Positions 8,272-17,758 of a stretch of 64,000 nt of DNA are shown here, one piece after another. The notes beneath the pieces were generated by a model. That model saw only the letters and a list, made by a program, of their open reading frames with translations. It ran no database searches and was not told the DNA's origin. Made by a program: the position numbers and the translations under genes. Within the stretch, counting starts at the first letter, position 1, and the number at the start of each line of letters is the position of its first letter. Location of the stretch: NCBI RefSeq assembly GCF_039523615.1, contig NZ_BAAAFQ010000004.1, positions 868,001-932,000 of the forward strand, given 5' to 3'. This stretch comes from Psychrosphaera haliotis. GTDB lineage: Bacteria > Pseudomonadota > Gammaproteobacteria > Enterobacterales > Alteromonadaceae.

Positions 8272-9657
8272 TTGAGTCAATCTTCATTTTCCACACTTGG
8301 GCTAAAGCCTGAGTTATTAAACACTTTAGAATCGCTAACTTATACAGAAATGACGCCTATTCAGGCTGAATCTTTACCTCTTATTGTTGAGGGTAAAGAC
8401 GTTATAGCACAAGCTAAAACGGGCTCAGGTAAAACTGCCGCTTTTTCTCTTGGTTTACTGCAAGCATTAGATGTAAAACGTTTTAGAATCCAAGCAATGG
8501 TGTTGTGTCCTACTCGCGAGTTAGCCGACCAGGTAGCAAAAGAAATTCGTACATTAGCCCGTGGCATTCACAACATTAAAGTGCTTACTTTATGCGGTGG
8601 TTCTCCTATGGGTCCACAAATTGGCTCTTTGGAGCATGGCGCTCATATTATTGTTGGCACGCCAGGACGCATTGAAGATCACCTATCTAAAAAACGTTTA
8701 GATTTATCAGAATTAAAGACGCTAGTTTTAGACGAAGCTGACAGAATGCTTGAGATGGGTTTCCAATCATCTATGGACGCAGTAATTGATGCCGCTCCTA
8801 AACAACGCCAAACATTGCTATTCAGTGCTACATACGGCGACGAAGTGGCAGGTATTGCTAATAAAATCATGATTGATCCAACTTCAATTAAAGTTGAGTC
8901 GAATCATAATAAAGAAACGATTAAACAAAGCTTTTATGAAATTGATGACAATGAACACCGTTTGTTGGCAACTCAATTATTGGTTATGGAGTTTCAGCCA
9001 GAGTCATGTGTCATTTTCTGTAATACCAAACGCGAAACACAAGATGTTGCCGATGAGTTATGGGATATGGGATTCGATGTTTTAGCACTGCATGGTGACC
9101 TAGAACAACGCGAGCGTGATCAGGTATTAGTTCAATTCTCTAATAAAAGTGGCTCTGTATTAGTAGCGACAGACGTGGCGGCTCGTGGTTTAGACATTGA
9201 AGACTTAGATTTAGTAATCAACTATCAGTTAGCACACGATACTGAAACTCACATTCACCGAATTGGTCGTACTGGCCGTGCTGGTCAAAATGGTCGCGCG
9301 TGTAGTTTAGTTGGTAAAAAAGACGGTTATAAAATGGGTCTAATTGAAGACTATTTAAGCCGTACCATTACACCTGAAGCATTACCAAGTGAAGCGGTAT
9401 TAGGTAAGACTGTACCTGTGGCTGCGATGAAAACGATTCGTATCGATGGCGGCAAGAAACAAAAAGTACGTGCTGGTGACATTCTAGGTTGCCTTACTGG
9501 CGACGGTGGCATAGACGGAAGTGAAGTAGGTAAAATCCAACTTCATGACATGTGGGCCTACGTTGCTGTTAAAAAAGAAGTAGCTAAAAAAGCTGTTAAG
9601 AAAATTGAAAACGGTAAGCTTAAGGGACGTAAGTTCCGTGCTTGGACTTTGCGTTAA
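8272..9657 (+). CDS. dbpA: ATP-dependent RNA helicase DbpA (DEAD-box)
   Basis: The 461 residues carry the full set of DEAD-box motifs: Q motif (TPIQ, ~28-31), Walker A AKTGSGKT (48-55), PTREL, DEAD (153-156), SAT (185-187) and HRIGRTGR (329-336). The C-terminal ~75 residues, with IDGGKKQKVRAGDILG and later GKIQLHD, match the DbpA RNA-binding domain that recognises hairpin 92 of 23S rRNA during 50S assembly. The start is TTG 8272 with GAGA seven bases upstream. The next in-frame ATG would delete the first conserved segment. It is a single-gene unit, convergent with the lipoprotein gene on its right. Confidence 0.95.
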   Translation: MSQSSFSTLGLKPELLNTLESLTYTEMTPIQAESLPLIVEGKDVIAQAKTGSGKTAAFSLGLLQALDVKRFRIQAMVLCPTRELADQVAKEIRTLARGIHNIKVLTLCGGSPMGPQIGSLEHGAHIIVGTPGRIEDHLSKKRLDLSELKTLVLDEADRMLEMGFQSSMDAVIDAAPKQRQTLLFSATYGDEVAGIANKIMIDPTSIKVESNHNKETIKQSFYEIDDNEHRLLATQLLVMEFQPESCVIFCNTKRETQDVADELWDMGFDVLALHGDLEQRERDQVLVQFSNKSGSVLVATDVAARGLDIEDLDLVINYQLAHDTETHIHRIGRTGRAGQNGRACSLVGKKDGYKMGLIEDYLSRTITPEALPSEAVLGKTVPVAAMKTIRIDGGKKQKVRAGDILGCLTGDGGIDGSEVGKIQLHDMWAYVAVKKEVAKKAVKKIENGKLKGRKFRAWTLR

Positions 9658-9660
9658 TCT

Positions 9661-9699
9661 AAAAAGCCCCCAGTAATTGGCATGTCCAACTATTGGGGG
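9661..9699 (-). terminator. Terminator for the DUF4382 lipoprotein gene
   Basis: Arms CCCCCAGTAATTGG (9667-9680) and CCAACTATTGGGGG (9686-9699) pair over 14 positions with one wobble and one mismatch. On the minus strand the stem is followed by CTTTTTAG, so it serves the minus-strand gene. It may also slow plus-strand dbpA transcripts. Confidence 0.7.
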
Positions 9700-9722
9700 T
9701 AACTTCATGACTGCAGCCTTTT

Positions 9723-10721
9723 TTACTGCTCGCTTATTGTCACTTCAACAGGTGTAGAACCTGCCGCCACATCGACGTTTTGAAAGCTAATAAACGAAAT
9801 GTCTTCATCACTTTCTGGGTTGTCATCTGTATCACAAGTCAGTGCAATTGTGTAACTCCCCTCTGGTATAAAGCCAACTTCAAAGTCATAACTTACGTCC
9901 GTTTCGTTATACGAAACCGCAACACTTGTTAATGGTTGCATAGTTTCTGATCCATCAACGTCAGCCATGTCTTCTTCGGCAACATCAGTACCAGCATAAA
10001 GATAAACAGTAGCTGGGCTAGTGGCAACATTCGTTAATGGCGAGCATTCATTATTAGTTAGCAAGGCTTCTGCAACGGTACCTTCAATGTGACCGACTAG
10101 TAAGTTATCTACTAACCTAACTCCTCTTGGTTTTAGGAAGTATCCCTCTTGTCCTACTGGGTTTGTCATTGCCTTTTTAAGATCAAACTCTAGAGTTAAA
10201 TCTACTGTACCACCAACAGCTGCAGTGAAACCATCTAACTTAAGTTCATTCGATGGAACGGATATTGATACTTTTTCACCTGTATCGACCAAAGTACCAA
10301 AAGAGCCTTCACTGATCTGTAAACGTAGCTGTGAGTATTCACCGGCGTCAATTTCTAGTCCGTCAACTAACGCAATAGATTCACTTCCTTGATATGAGAG
10401 TAGATTAATGCCAACCGTATTTGCAATCACATTGCCAGTACCATCAAGGCACATATCATTCGGTGGCAACATTTCGTCGTCATCACCAACAGACGCGTTT
10501 TGATCCTCACCACTGCTCTTAAGTTGAACGGCATTAAAACAAACAACAACCTCTGAGAGATTGTCCACTGGCGCATCACTTAGGGCTAAAGTGAAAGTTG
10601 CATTTTCCTTAATTTCGACAAGAGAGTCATCGTCACTTCCCCCACACGCTGCAATAAAAAAAATAGAAGACAGAGCAAGTGTTGTGAATTTTATCGAAGG
10701 TTTACATTTTGAACCAAACAT
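9723..10721 (-). CDS. DUF4382 domain lipoprotein
   Basis: This 332-residue protein has a lipobox in its signal (FIAAC, Cys26) followed by GGSDDDS, typical of a surface or outer-membrane lipoprotein spacer. Residues ~42-200 match the DUF4382 pattern: an opening near LSDAPVDNLSEVVVCF, then the EIDAGEYSQLRLQI block and a GGTVDLTLEFDL strand. The remainder is a β-rich Asp/Glu-loaded domain resembling carboxypeptidase-regulatory-like folds. No enzymatic residues are evident. It stands alone between its own terminator and the typA terminator. Its function is unknown. Confidence 0.8.
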   Translation of the reverse strand: MFGSKCKPSIKFTTLALSSIFFIAACGGSDDDSLVEIKENATFTLALSDAPVDNLSEVVVCFNAVQLKSSGEDQNASVGDDDEMLPPNDMCLDGTGNVIANTVGINLLSYQGSESIALVDGLEIDAGEYSQLRLQISEGSFGTLVDTGEKVSISVPSNELKLDGFTAAVGGTVDLTLEFDLKKAMTNPVGQEGYFLKPRGVRLVDNLLVGHIEGTVAEALLTNNECSPLTNVATSPATVYLYAGTDVAEEDMADVDGSETMQPLTSVAVSYNETDVSYDFEVGFIPEGSYTIALTCDTDDNPESDEDISFISFQNVDVAAGSTPVEVTISEQ

Positions 10722-10803
10722 ATAGCTACCTCTTTACTTGTTTGAGTAGCTTTAGTCTAACTTATTATGAACAGTTATCGAAAGTGAGGCTTTTTTATGC
10801 GTA

Positions 10804-10834
10804 AAAAAAATCCCCAACTAAGTTGAGGATTTAA
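10804..10834 (-). terminator. typA terminator
   Basis: On the minus strand a 12-bp stem with one mismatch (arms 808-819 and 821-832 of the 10,000s) is followed by eight T. It lies 56 bp after the typA stop. Confidence 0.8.
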
Positions 10835-10889
10835 TCTTTATAACGAACAACTGAAGTGACCACGTTAGGTAGCCACTTATTGCTAACGA

Positions 10890-12728
10890 TTAAATATCGT
10901 TAGGCTTTGAACGTGATGCACGCTTACGTTCGTTTTCCGATAAGAATTTCTTACGGATACGAATGCTTTCAGGCGTTACTTCTACTAATTCGTCATCATC
11001 GATAAATTCTAAAGCTTGCTCTAGAGTCATTACAATGTGTGGAGTTAGTGTTTGCGCTTCGTCTGTACCAGATGAACGTACGTTAGTTAATTGCTTACCT
11101 TTAAGTACGTTTACTGTTAAGTCGTTATCACGGCTATGAATACCAACAACCTGACCTTCATAGATGTCAGTTGCGTGTCCAATCATCATACGGCCACGAG
11201 ACTGTAGATTGAAGATTGCGTTTGTTAGGGCTTTACCCGTCGCGTTTGCAATCAATACACCGTTCATACGTTGACCGATTTCACCGCCTTTATGTGGACC
11301 ATATTCGTAGAATGTATGGTAAATCAAACCAGAACCAGACGTTAATGTCATGAATTCAGTTTGGAAGCCAATTAAACCACGGCTAGGCATGATGAAGTCC
11401 ATACGGATACGGCCTTTACCATCTGGTGCCATGTCAGTAAGTTCAGCTTTACGAAGACCCATTTTCTCCATGATCGCGCCTTGATGCTGTTCTTCAACAT
11501 CAATCGTAACCGTTTCGTATGGTTCTTGTTTTTCGCCATCAACGTCACGCATGATAACTTCTGGACGTGATACTGCTAATTCGAAGCCTTCACGACGCAT
11601 GTTTTCAATTAGGATACCTAAGTGTAATTCACCACGGCCTGATACTTTGAATTTATCAGCATCGTCAAGTTGTTGAACACGTAGTGCAACGTTGTGAACT
11701 AATTCTTTGTCCAAACGCTCTTTGATGTTACGTGAAGTAACAAACTTACCTTCTTTACCAGCAAACGGAGACGTGTTTACTTGGAACGTCATTGTTACTG
11801 TAGGCTCGTCAACTGAAAGTAAAGGAAGACCTTCAACTTCAGATGGACAACAAATAGTGTCAGAGATTTTTAATTCGCCAAGACCAGTAATCGCGATGAT
11901 ATCACCGGCACTTGCATCTTCTGCTTCGTAGCGGTCTAGGCCTAAGTAACCAAATACTTTACCTACTTTACCGTTATGGATTGTACCAGCAGCAGTTTGG
12001 ATAGTTACTTGTTGGTTAGGCTTAACAGTACCACGAGTAATACGACCGATACCGATAACACCAAGGTATGAGCTGTAATCTAACTGAGAAATCTGCATTT
12101 GGAACGGACCATCAACGTCAGCTGCCGGAGGTGGCACTTGGTCAATGATTGTTTCAAATAATGGTGTCATGTCTGTACCAGTTTCGCCTTCTTCATGAGA
12201 AGCCCAACCGTTAAGTGCAGAAGCATAAACAACTTGGAAGTCTAACTGTTCGTCAGTTGCGCCAAGGTTATCAAATAGGTCAAATACTTGATCCATAACC
12301 CAATCAGGACGAGCGCCTGGCTTATCAATTTTGTTGATAACTAGAATTGGCTTAAGACCTTGAGCAAACGCTTTTTGTGTAACGAAACGCGTTTGAGGCA
12401 TAGGACCTTCTTGCGCATCAACGATAAGCAATACAGAGTCAACCATTGACATAACACGTTCAACTTCACCACCGAAATCCGCGTGTCCTGGAGTGTCTAC
12501 GATGTTTACACGGTAGTCGTTCCAGTTGATTGCAGTGTTTTTAGCAAGAATAGTGATACCACGTTCTTTTTCGATGTCATTCGAGTCCATAACACGTTCG
12601 TCATGGTCAGTACGCGCATCTAACGTACCTGATTGTGCTAGTAGTTTGTCTACAAGCGTTGTTTTACCGTGGTCAACGTGAGCTATGATAGCTACGTTTC
12701 TCAGGCCTTTATGGGCATTTGAGCTCAT
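10890..12728 (-). CDS. typA: Ribosome-associated GTPase TypA/BipA
   Basis: This is a 612-residue translational GTPase. G1 AHVDHGKT is at residues 16-23, then a RGITI switch I, DTPGHADFGGEVERV and NKID. EF-G-like domains and the TypA-specific C-terminal domain (GLIGFQTEFMTLTSGSG) follow. TypA binds the ribosome and helps 50S assembly and stress or cold adaptation. Start: ATG 12728 lies six bases after GAGGAA, while the in-frame TTG at 12731 is adjacent and unlikely. Single-gene unit. Confidence 0.97.
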   Translation of the reverse strand: MSSNAHKGLRNVAIIAHVDHGKTTLVDKLLAQSGTLDARTDHDERVMDSNDIEKERGITILAKNTAINWNDYRVNIVDTPGHADFGGEVERVMSMVDSVLLIVDAQEGPMPQTRFVTQKAFAQGLKPILVINKIDKPGARPDWVMDQVFDLFDNLGATDEQLDFQVVYASALNGWASHEEGETGTDMTPLFETIIDQVPPPAADVDGPFQMQISQLDYSSYLGVIGIGRITRGTVKPNQQVTIQTAAGTIHNGKVGKVFGYLGLDRYEAEDASAGDIIAITGLGELKISDTICCPSEVEGLPLLSVDEPTVTMTFQVNTSPFAGKEGKFVTSRNIKERLDKELVHNVALRVQQLDDADKFKVSGRGELHLGILIENMRREGFELAVSRPEVIMRDVDGEKQEPYETVTIDVEEQHQGAIMEKMGLRKAELTDMAPDGKGRIRMDFIMPSRGLIGFQTEFMTLTSGSGLIYHTFYEYGPHKGGEIGQRMNGVLIANATGKALTNAIFNLQSRGRMMIGHATDIYEGQVVGIHSRDNDLTVNVLKGKQLTNVRSSGTDEAQTLTPHIVMTLEQALEFIDDDELVEVTPESIRIRKKFLSENERKRASRSKPNDI

Positions 12729-12792
12729 CAATTCTTCCTCAAAAAAGGGTATTATGTCGACTAAAGATCAACTGGATTCTATCTGGCGCGGG

Positions 12793-12798
12793 ATTATA
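12793..12798 (-). promoter_or_regulatory. typA promoter -10
   Basis: TATAAT on the minus strand, 65-70 bases before the typA ATG, with no strong -35. The gap is shared with the divergent GGDEF gene. Confidence 0.4.
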
Positions 12799-12920
12799 CA
12801 CGAAACAAGAACAGAATGAGTGTATTTAATAAAAATAGCTCATTTTTTTTACACCTTGTTATAGCAATTCAAGTAAATATCCATAGAATGGGGACACATA
12901 CATGGAGTAATTGTGCAATT

Positions 12921-13799
12921 ATGAATACGGATTCTTTCAACTTTATGCAGGAAATTTTCAACACTGTTCTCAAAAACAGTCTTGATTTGTTTGCTTACAT
13001 CGACAAAAACCAAAAATACCAATATGTGAGTAATAGTTACGCTCAGTTTTATGGACATAAAGCTCAGTCGTTAATTAATAAAAGCCCACAAGATATTTTT
13101 GAGCCAGTAACTTACGAAGATAAAATTCTGCCCAATTTAAACAAATGCCTTACTTCTGCCCTCCCTATAAATTATAAATCTTGGGTAAAACCAAAAGGTA
13201 ACAACGACGAAAGCTTTCTGTATATCACCTATTTGCCTCATTTCAGTGAAGAACATCAGGAAGTAGTGGGTATTATTGTCATTGCAAAAGACGTAACAAA
13301 GTTTAAAAGAGCCGAAACTCTACTCGCCAAATCAGCTAACACAGATGCATTAACCAATATTCCAAATCGATTATTTTTAACCAATAAGCTAAACGAGTTA
13401 AGCCAGAACGCTAATCGTCACACGGACCGCTACGCTATTTTATTTTGTGACTTAGATGGGTTTAAAAGCGTTAATGACAAATATGGTCATGCAGTAGGTG
13501 ATCGTATATTGAGCCAAGTCGCTCAGCGCTTGAAACATGAAATTCGTGAAGAAGACATTATTGCTCGTTACGGCGGCGATGAATTTATCATTCTGATCAC
13601 TGACAGGGCCTCATTAGTCACAATAAATGCGATTCGAAATAAAATATTTAGTGCTATTTCCCAGCCATTTCAATTCTCGGGTGACAATATCAACATTGGC
13701 ATCAGTATTGGTTCCGCAATATACCCTGACCACGGCACAGAGCCTGATGATTTATTAATCAAAGCAGATGCAGAGATGTATTCTAGTAAAAATTCGTAA
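12921..13799 (+). CDS. PAS-GGDEF diguanylate cyclase
   Basis: The 292 residues hold one PAS domain (~10-128) and a GGDEF domain (~135-290). The active-site loop is an intact GGDEF (218-222) with the lead DIIARY, and the allosteric I-site RxxD (Arg209-Asp212) sits five residues before it, so it should make c-di-GMP and be product-inhibited. There is no membrane segment or EAL domain, so it is cytoplasmic. The start is uncertain: ATG 12921 has GGAG 13 bases upstream, and the frame is open back to ATG 12816, which has no clear ribosome site. It is followed 86 bp later by a CheX gene on the same strand. Confidence 0.85.
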   Translation: MNTDSFNFMQEIFNTVLKNSLDLFAYIDKNQKYQYVSNSYAQFYGHKAQSLINKSPQDIFEPVTYEDKILPNLNKCLTSALPINYKSWVKPKGNNDESFLYITYLPHFSEEHQEVVGIIVIAKDVTKFKRAETLLAKSANTDALTNIPNRLFLTNKLNELSQNANRHTDRYAILFCDLDGFKSVNDKYGHAVGDRILSQVAQRLKHEIREEDIIARYGGDEFIILITDRASLVTINAIRNKIFSAISQPFQFSGDNINIGISIGSAIYPDHGTEPDDLLIKADAEMYSSKNS

Positions 13800-13885
13800 C
13801 GATTCCGGTAGCTTTTTTGGTTCTTAACAGCTAAGTTTATAGGGTTAACCCTTACCCCATAATTAACTAAAAGAACCTTTTTACT

Positions 13886-14359
13886 ATGAATGTAGAGTTT
13901 ATTAATCCTTTTCTTAGCTCACTAATGAACGTGTTAGAGACCATGGCAATGACCAAGCTTGAGCCTGGTAAACCATCCATGAAAAAAGAAGAGGTATCTA
14001 GAGGCGATGTATCCGGCATTATAGGTATGGCAAGTCCTCAAACTAAAGGCTCACTTTCTGTTACTTTTGAAGAGTCATTAGCATTATCTATTATGGAAAA
14101 AATGCTTGGGGAACGCCCAGATACAATAAATGAAGAAGTTACCGATATGGTAGGTGAAATTACCAATATGGTAACCGGCGGCGCCAAAAACATGTTAGGT
14201 GATAAAGGATACGATTTTAATATGGCAACACCTACTATCGTGTCTGGTAAAAACCATACTATTAGTCACCAATGTGAAAGCTCAACGCTAATCATTCCTT
14301 TCACTTCTGAACATGGCAAAGCTTATATTGAAGTATCTTTTGATGTATTAGTAAAGTGA
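13886..14359 (+). CDS. cheX: Chemotaxis phosphatase CheX
   Basis: This 157-residue CheC/CheX/FliY-family protein has the single ExxN catalytic helix typical of CheX: Glu91 and Asn94 within GEITNMVTGGAKN. A β-rich C-terminus likely mediates dimerisation. CheX dephosphorylates CheY-P or related receiver domains. No other chemotaxis gene is adjacent; the nearest neighbour is the PAS-GGDEF gene upstream, so it may act on a distant CheY or on another receiver protein. The ribosome site is weak (AAGAAC). The last 37 bases overlap the tail of the convergent minus-strand gene. Confidence 0.9.
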   Translation: MNVEFINPFLSSLMNVLETMAMTKLEPGKPSMKKEEVSRGDVSGIIGMASPQTKGSLSVTFEESLALSIMEKMLGERPDTINEEVTDMVGEITNMVTGGAKNMLGDKGYDFNMATPTIVSGKNHTISHQCESSTLIIPFTSEHGKAYIEVSFDVLVK

Positions 14360-15162
14360 TCCTTGTTAGGTAAACCAACGACCTTTGGTGTAAATAGGTG
14401 AACTTCCGAATTTTCGCCTTTGCCAAAGGTTGAGTCGTAACTACTAAAGCTCTCTCGCATTGTCATTACCAACCTATTACCAACAACATCAAACCTTTGT
14501 AGTCGCGTACCTGCGGCTTTAACGGAAAAAACAACATAAGCCCTTCCACTGCCATTATAGTTAGCCAGTAATTCAATAGGTGTGCCATCAGCTTTAACTG
14601 TTAATGTCATTTCTCCATCAAATTTGTCTACATATTCACGTGTTCGCTTATTAGTAATAATTGCTTCAACAGGCAATGTAAAGTGTAACTTTGAAGCTCC
14701 TTCAACTTGTTCTTTTAAGTTCTCAACTCTGATCAATGTTGCCGACTTTAAAAGCTGATTAAGTGAATCGATTGGCGACAGTAAGTTATTAATATTACTC
14801 ATGCTAAAGTCGTTAATAGCATCAATAGTCGGTGTTGAAGCATCTTCATCTTTTAATTTAGCCGCGGACTCCTGCTTCATGTTTTTCAAAACGTTCGTTG
14901 AGTATGACGTCGTTAATCCGTTCATATCCTCTCTAACCATCAACGCGACTTGGCCTGATTTCTCTTTGCTTTTTTTACCGTCACCTTCAACCTTATTAAA
15001 TGACACAACTACATGCCCTGATACCGGTACAGCTTCACCAAGTTCACTTAGTGCATCATTGAGTTTTTTCATTACTGAGTGAGTTGATATAGCTGTCGCA
15101 GCAGTATTTGAAGAAAGAAAAAGAAGTAAAAATACAGCGATGTTAGGTGATAATAATTTCAT
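14323..15162 (-). CDS. Secreted protein of unknown function
   Basis: This 279-residue protein has a Sec signal (hydrophobic AVFLLLFLSSN, cut near ATAIS at residue ~25). The mature chain alternates charged and β-prone segments (HVVVSFNKVEG, LHFTLPVEAII, GEMTLTVKADGTPIELL) with Lys-rich turns, suggesting a periplasmic β-structure. No family is recognised. The C-terminus overlaps the end of cheX by 37 bp tail to tail, so both reading frames use the same bases. It lies 67 bp downstream of nagA on the same strand and could be co-transcribed with it. Confidence 0.65.
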   Translation of the reverse strand: MKLLSPNIAVFLLLFLSSNTAATAISTHSVMKKLNDALSELGEAVPVSGHVVVSFNKVEGDGKKSKEKSGQVALMVREDMNGLTTSYSTNVLKNMKQESAAKLKDEDASTPTIDAINDFSMSNINNLLSPIDSLNQLLKSATLIRVENLKEQVEGASKLHFTLPVEAIITNKRTREYVDKFDGEMTLTVKADGTPIELLANYNGSGRAYVVFSVKAAGTRLQRFDVVGNRLVMTMRESFSSYDSTFGKGENSEVHLFTPKVVGLPNKDHFTNTSKDTSI

Positions 15163-15229
15163 TTGTAATTCCTATTTACAAAAAGCCCTACTTACATGAC
15201 CAACAAACCTAAAGTAAGTTCATTTTTCA

Positions 15230-16396
15230 CTAATACGTATGGTGTTGAATTAAGTTCAAGTATTCATCCAACTGAATAAAGTTTGCTTCACTGCCTTTAA
15301 CTACTGCGAACTTATTTGCATCTATACCTATAAATTCAGCTGGGTAGGTTATTGCCATTTTTAAACACGCTTCATTTGAAATATTTAAATGTTGTTTTGT
15401 ATTTTGAACAGCCATAAGAAGGTTTAAGTGAGCGCCAGCTAGCGTGCCGGATTCGTTTGTTAGCTTGCCATTGCACACAGATACCGTTTGATTAAATAAA
15501 TTAAAACTCGTTTGGTCACTGCCTATAGAGGACATAGCATCAGAGACTAAGTACAACTTACCTGTCTTCTTTTCTGAGCTATCGGGAAATGCGGAGCTAT
15601 TGGTTAGCTGATTTTTTATTTTCCAAGCTAACTTTGCAGAAACATAATCAACATGAAAACCATCTAAAATTATACCAGCATAAACACGCTCGCTATTTAG
15701 TGCCGCACCTACCGCACCTGGCTCTCTTCCGGTAAGCGGAGACATTGCATTATACAAATGAGTAAAACCACTCGCCCCAGCATCTATCGCAGCTTTAATG
15801 GATACGTACGATGCATTAGTATGACCAACGGAAACAATACAATTGTTGGCAATTAAGTACTTAATATCCTCTAACGAGACGGCATCGGGATCTAGTGTTA
15901 TTAGCTTGATACCAATGTCGGATCTTGAATATAACTTTTTCTCTGCATCACCTAGTGTTCGAATAGACACTTCTGGATGCACGCCCTTTTTAGGCTCACT
16001 GATATGAGGACCTTCAAAGTGAATACCTAAGACACCAGCCAAACCTTGCTCTATAGCAGCGGAAACACTATCCGCAGCTTGTTTCATAACTTCAATTTTG
16101 TCGGTAATAACTGTTGGTAGAATATGAGATGTACCACTAACATTGTGAGCATTCACAATACGCTGCAAGCCATGAATACTAGGGTCATCGTTAAATAAAA
16201 CCGCGCCCCCACCATTAACCTGTAAATCTATAAAACCAGGTGAAAGAATACCATTCAAGGATATTGCCGTTGGAAAGTCAGATAGCAAGGCATTGTGATG
16301 TATCTCATAAACACGACCGTTTTGAATTTCTAATACTGAATTTTGAATTAAACGATTGCCGTCAAATAAGTATTCTGGTGCTATAAATTTGTTCAT
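15230..16396 (-). CDS. nagA: N-acetylglucosamine-6-phosphate deacetylase
   Basis: The 388 residues match the amidohydrolase-fold NagA family. GFIDLQVNG is at 54-62, the metal-binding HFEGPH has Glu128, the metal His192 is in VGHTNA, His213 in THLYNAM, and the catalytic Asp286 in LVSDAMS. It removes acetate from GlcNAc-6-P during amino-sugar and chitin-derived sugar use and in cell-wall recycling. No nagB, nagK or transporter gene lies nearby, so it is separated from the usual nag cluster. Its length is normal. Confidence 0.94.
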   Translation of the reverse strand: MNKFIAPEYLFDGNRLIQNSVLEIQNGRVYEIHHNALLSDFPTAISLNGILSPGFIDLQVNGGGAVLFNDDPSIHGLQRIVNAHNVSGTSHILPTVITDKIEVMKQAADSVSAAIEQGLAGVLGIHFEGPHISEPKKGVHPEVSIRTLGDAEKKLYSRSDIGIKLITLDPDAVSLEDIKYLIANNCIVSVGHTNASYVSIKAAIDAGASGFTHLYNAMSPLTGREPGAVGAALNSERVYAGIILDGFHVDYVSAKLAWKIKNQLTNSSAFPDSSEKKTGKLYLVSDAMSSIGSDQTSFNLFNQTVSVCNGKLTNESGTLAGAHLNLLMAVQNTKQHLNISNEACLKMAITYPAEFIGIDANKFAVVKGSEANFIQLDEYLNLIQHHTY

Positions 16397-16474
16397 AACG
16401 AGTCTGTTATATAAGAGGTAAGGGGCACTATTGAGTACGTCGTTTTATTTTACTGAATTAAGATAATGCCAAGG

Positions 16475-17758
16475 TTAACTTGGACTGTAAACGGTTACTT
16501 GATTACGGCCATTCGATTTAGATTTATAGAGCGCTATATCAGCTTGTTTTAATAACTCATTGATGGTTCTTGTGGTGAAGTCGCTTTGTGCTATGCCAAA
16601 GCTGCAGGTAAGCTTAAATTCAATATCAGAGCTAACACTGAAAGCACTGTCTTCAATTATTTGTCTCAAAAATTCAACTTTTTTGATTAAAATAGGCGGT
16701 GGATCACCTTCTAAAATAATGACAAACTCTTCACCTCCAATGCGAGCTACTATATCTCTAGCTCGCAAATTTTCTTTTAATAAATCAGTTAAGTGTTTGA
16801 GTACAACATCTCCAACATCATGTCCAAAAGTGTCATTAATAGTTTTAAAATGATCAATATCCATCATTGCTAGAATAAAAGAACGTCCAGACTCGTATGC
16901 CGACTCAATAGCTTTACAGCCGTCAGAGTTTAATCCTCTGCGATTCAAAGCCTCAGTCAGGGTGTCTGTTTTCGCTAACTTTTCTAAGTTGAGTGTTTTA
17001 TCTTTAATTTCCGTAATATCACGTTCAATCGAGGCATAATGAGTAACAATACCTTTACTATTTTTGAGTGGAACAATATTTAGGTCGACCCAGTAAGGTT
17101 TGCCATCTTTTTTGTAATTGATGACTTCCTCTCTAACAGGTAAAAACTGAGTTAGATGATCCATTATTTTTTTAGTGGTGATCGGGCTGGTTTTTTCACC
17201 ACTAAGTATGGAGGGAGTTTTGCCTATGACTTCCGTACTGCTATACCCGGTTAATTTAGTAAATGCTTCATTAACGTATACAATTTCTGGCCCAGCACCT
17301 TTAGTATCGACAGCCTGACTAATGATGACGGCATCATTCGCTTTTGCGACAATGTCTTTAAATGGGATAATTTCTTTTTGGTCAGAGATGTTTGTAAACG
17401 TGAGAACGTAATTATCTAACTGCGTTTTCCGGCTCTTTTCTATGTACGCGTTACATAAAAACCATGAGTAAACGTTTGTTGTGTGATTAAGAACCCCAAT
17501 TTCATAATTGCACAGTGGCTTTTGTGTTCGAGCAACAACAACAGCGGGAAACTCTTCTGTAGCCAGTAAGTCTCCGTGTTTATCTACAATAGTCCAAAAC
17601 GGGTCGGTGATAAGGTTAGAGGTTTCAAGATCACTAGTGAGACCAAGCCAGTTAATACAGGTTTGATTTGCATATTCTATTTTAAACTCGTTATTAAATA
17701 CAATTATGCCAATTGTTAATGAGTTTAGAAGTTGTTCATGATCTATTGTTAAATTCAT
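16475..17758 (-). CDS. PAS-PAS-GGDEF diguanylate cyclase overlapping alr
   Basis: The 427 residues have PAS 1 at ~8-125, PAS 2 at ~130-255 and GGDEF at ~258-425. The catalytic loop reads GGEEF, an accepted active variant, and RARD five residues before it forms an RxxD I-site. PAS 2 looks like a LOV domain (AFTKLTGYSSTEVIGKTPS), but the flavin-binding cysteine is absent (GEKTSP instead of GRNCR), so it is not a classical blue-light sensor. The start ATG 17758 lies 23 bp inside the end of alr in another frame, implying translational coupling to alr and dnaB upstream. Confidence 0.88.
   Translation of the reverse strand: MNLTIDHEQLLNSLTIGIIVFNNEFKIEYANQTCINWLGLTSDLETSNLITDPFWTIVDKHGDLLATEEFPAVVVARTQKPLCNYEIGVLNHTTNVYSWFLCNAYIEKSRKTQLDNYVLTFTNISDQKEIIPFKDIVAKANDAVIISQAVDTKGAGPEIVYVNEAFTKLTGYSSTEVIGKTPSILSGEKTSPITTKKIMDHLTQFLPVREEVINYKKDGKPYWVDLNIVPLKNSKGIVTHYASIERDITEIKDKTLNLEKLAKTDTLTEALNRRGLNSDGCKAIESAYESGRSFILAMMDIDHFKTINDTFGHDVGDVVLKHLTDLLKENLRARDIVARIGGEEFVIILEGDPPPILIKKVEFLRQIIEDSAFSVSSDIEFKLTCSFGIAQSDFTTRTINELLKQADIALYKSKSNGRNQVTVYSPS

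Noticed and set aside
17051..17380. LOV blue-light domain in the second PAS of the cyclase at 16475-17758
   Set aside because: The photoactive cysteine motif is missing (GEKTSP in its place), so only a generic PAS call is justified.
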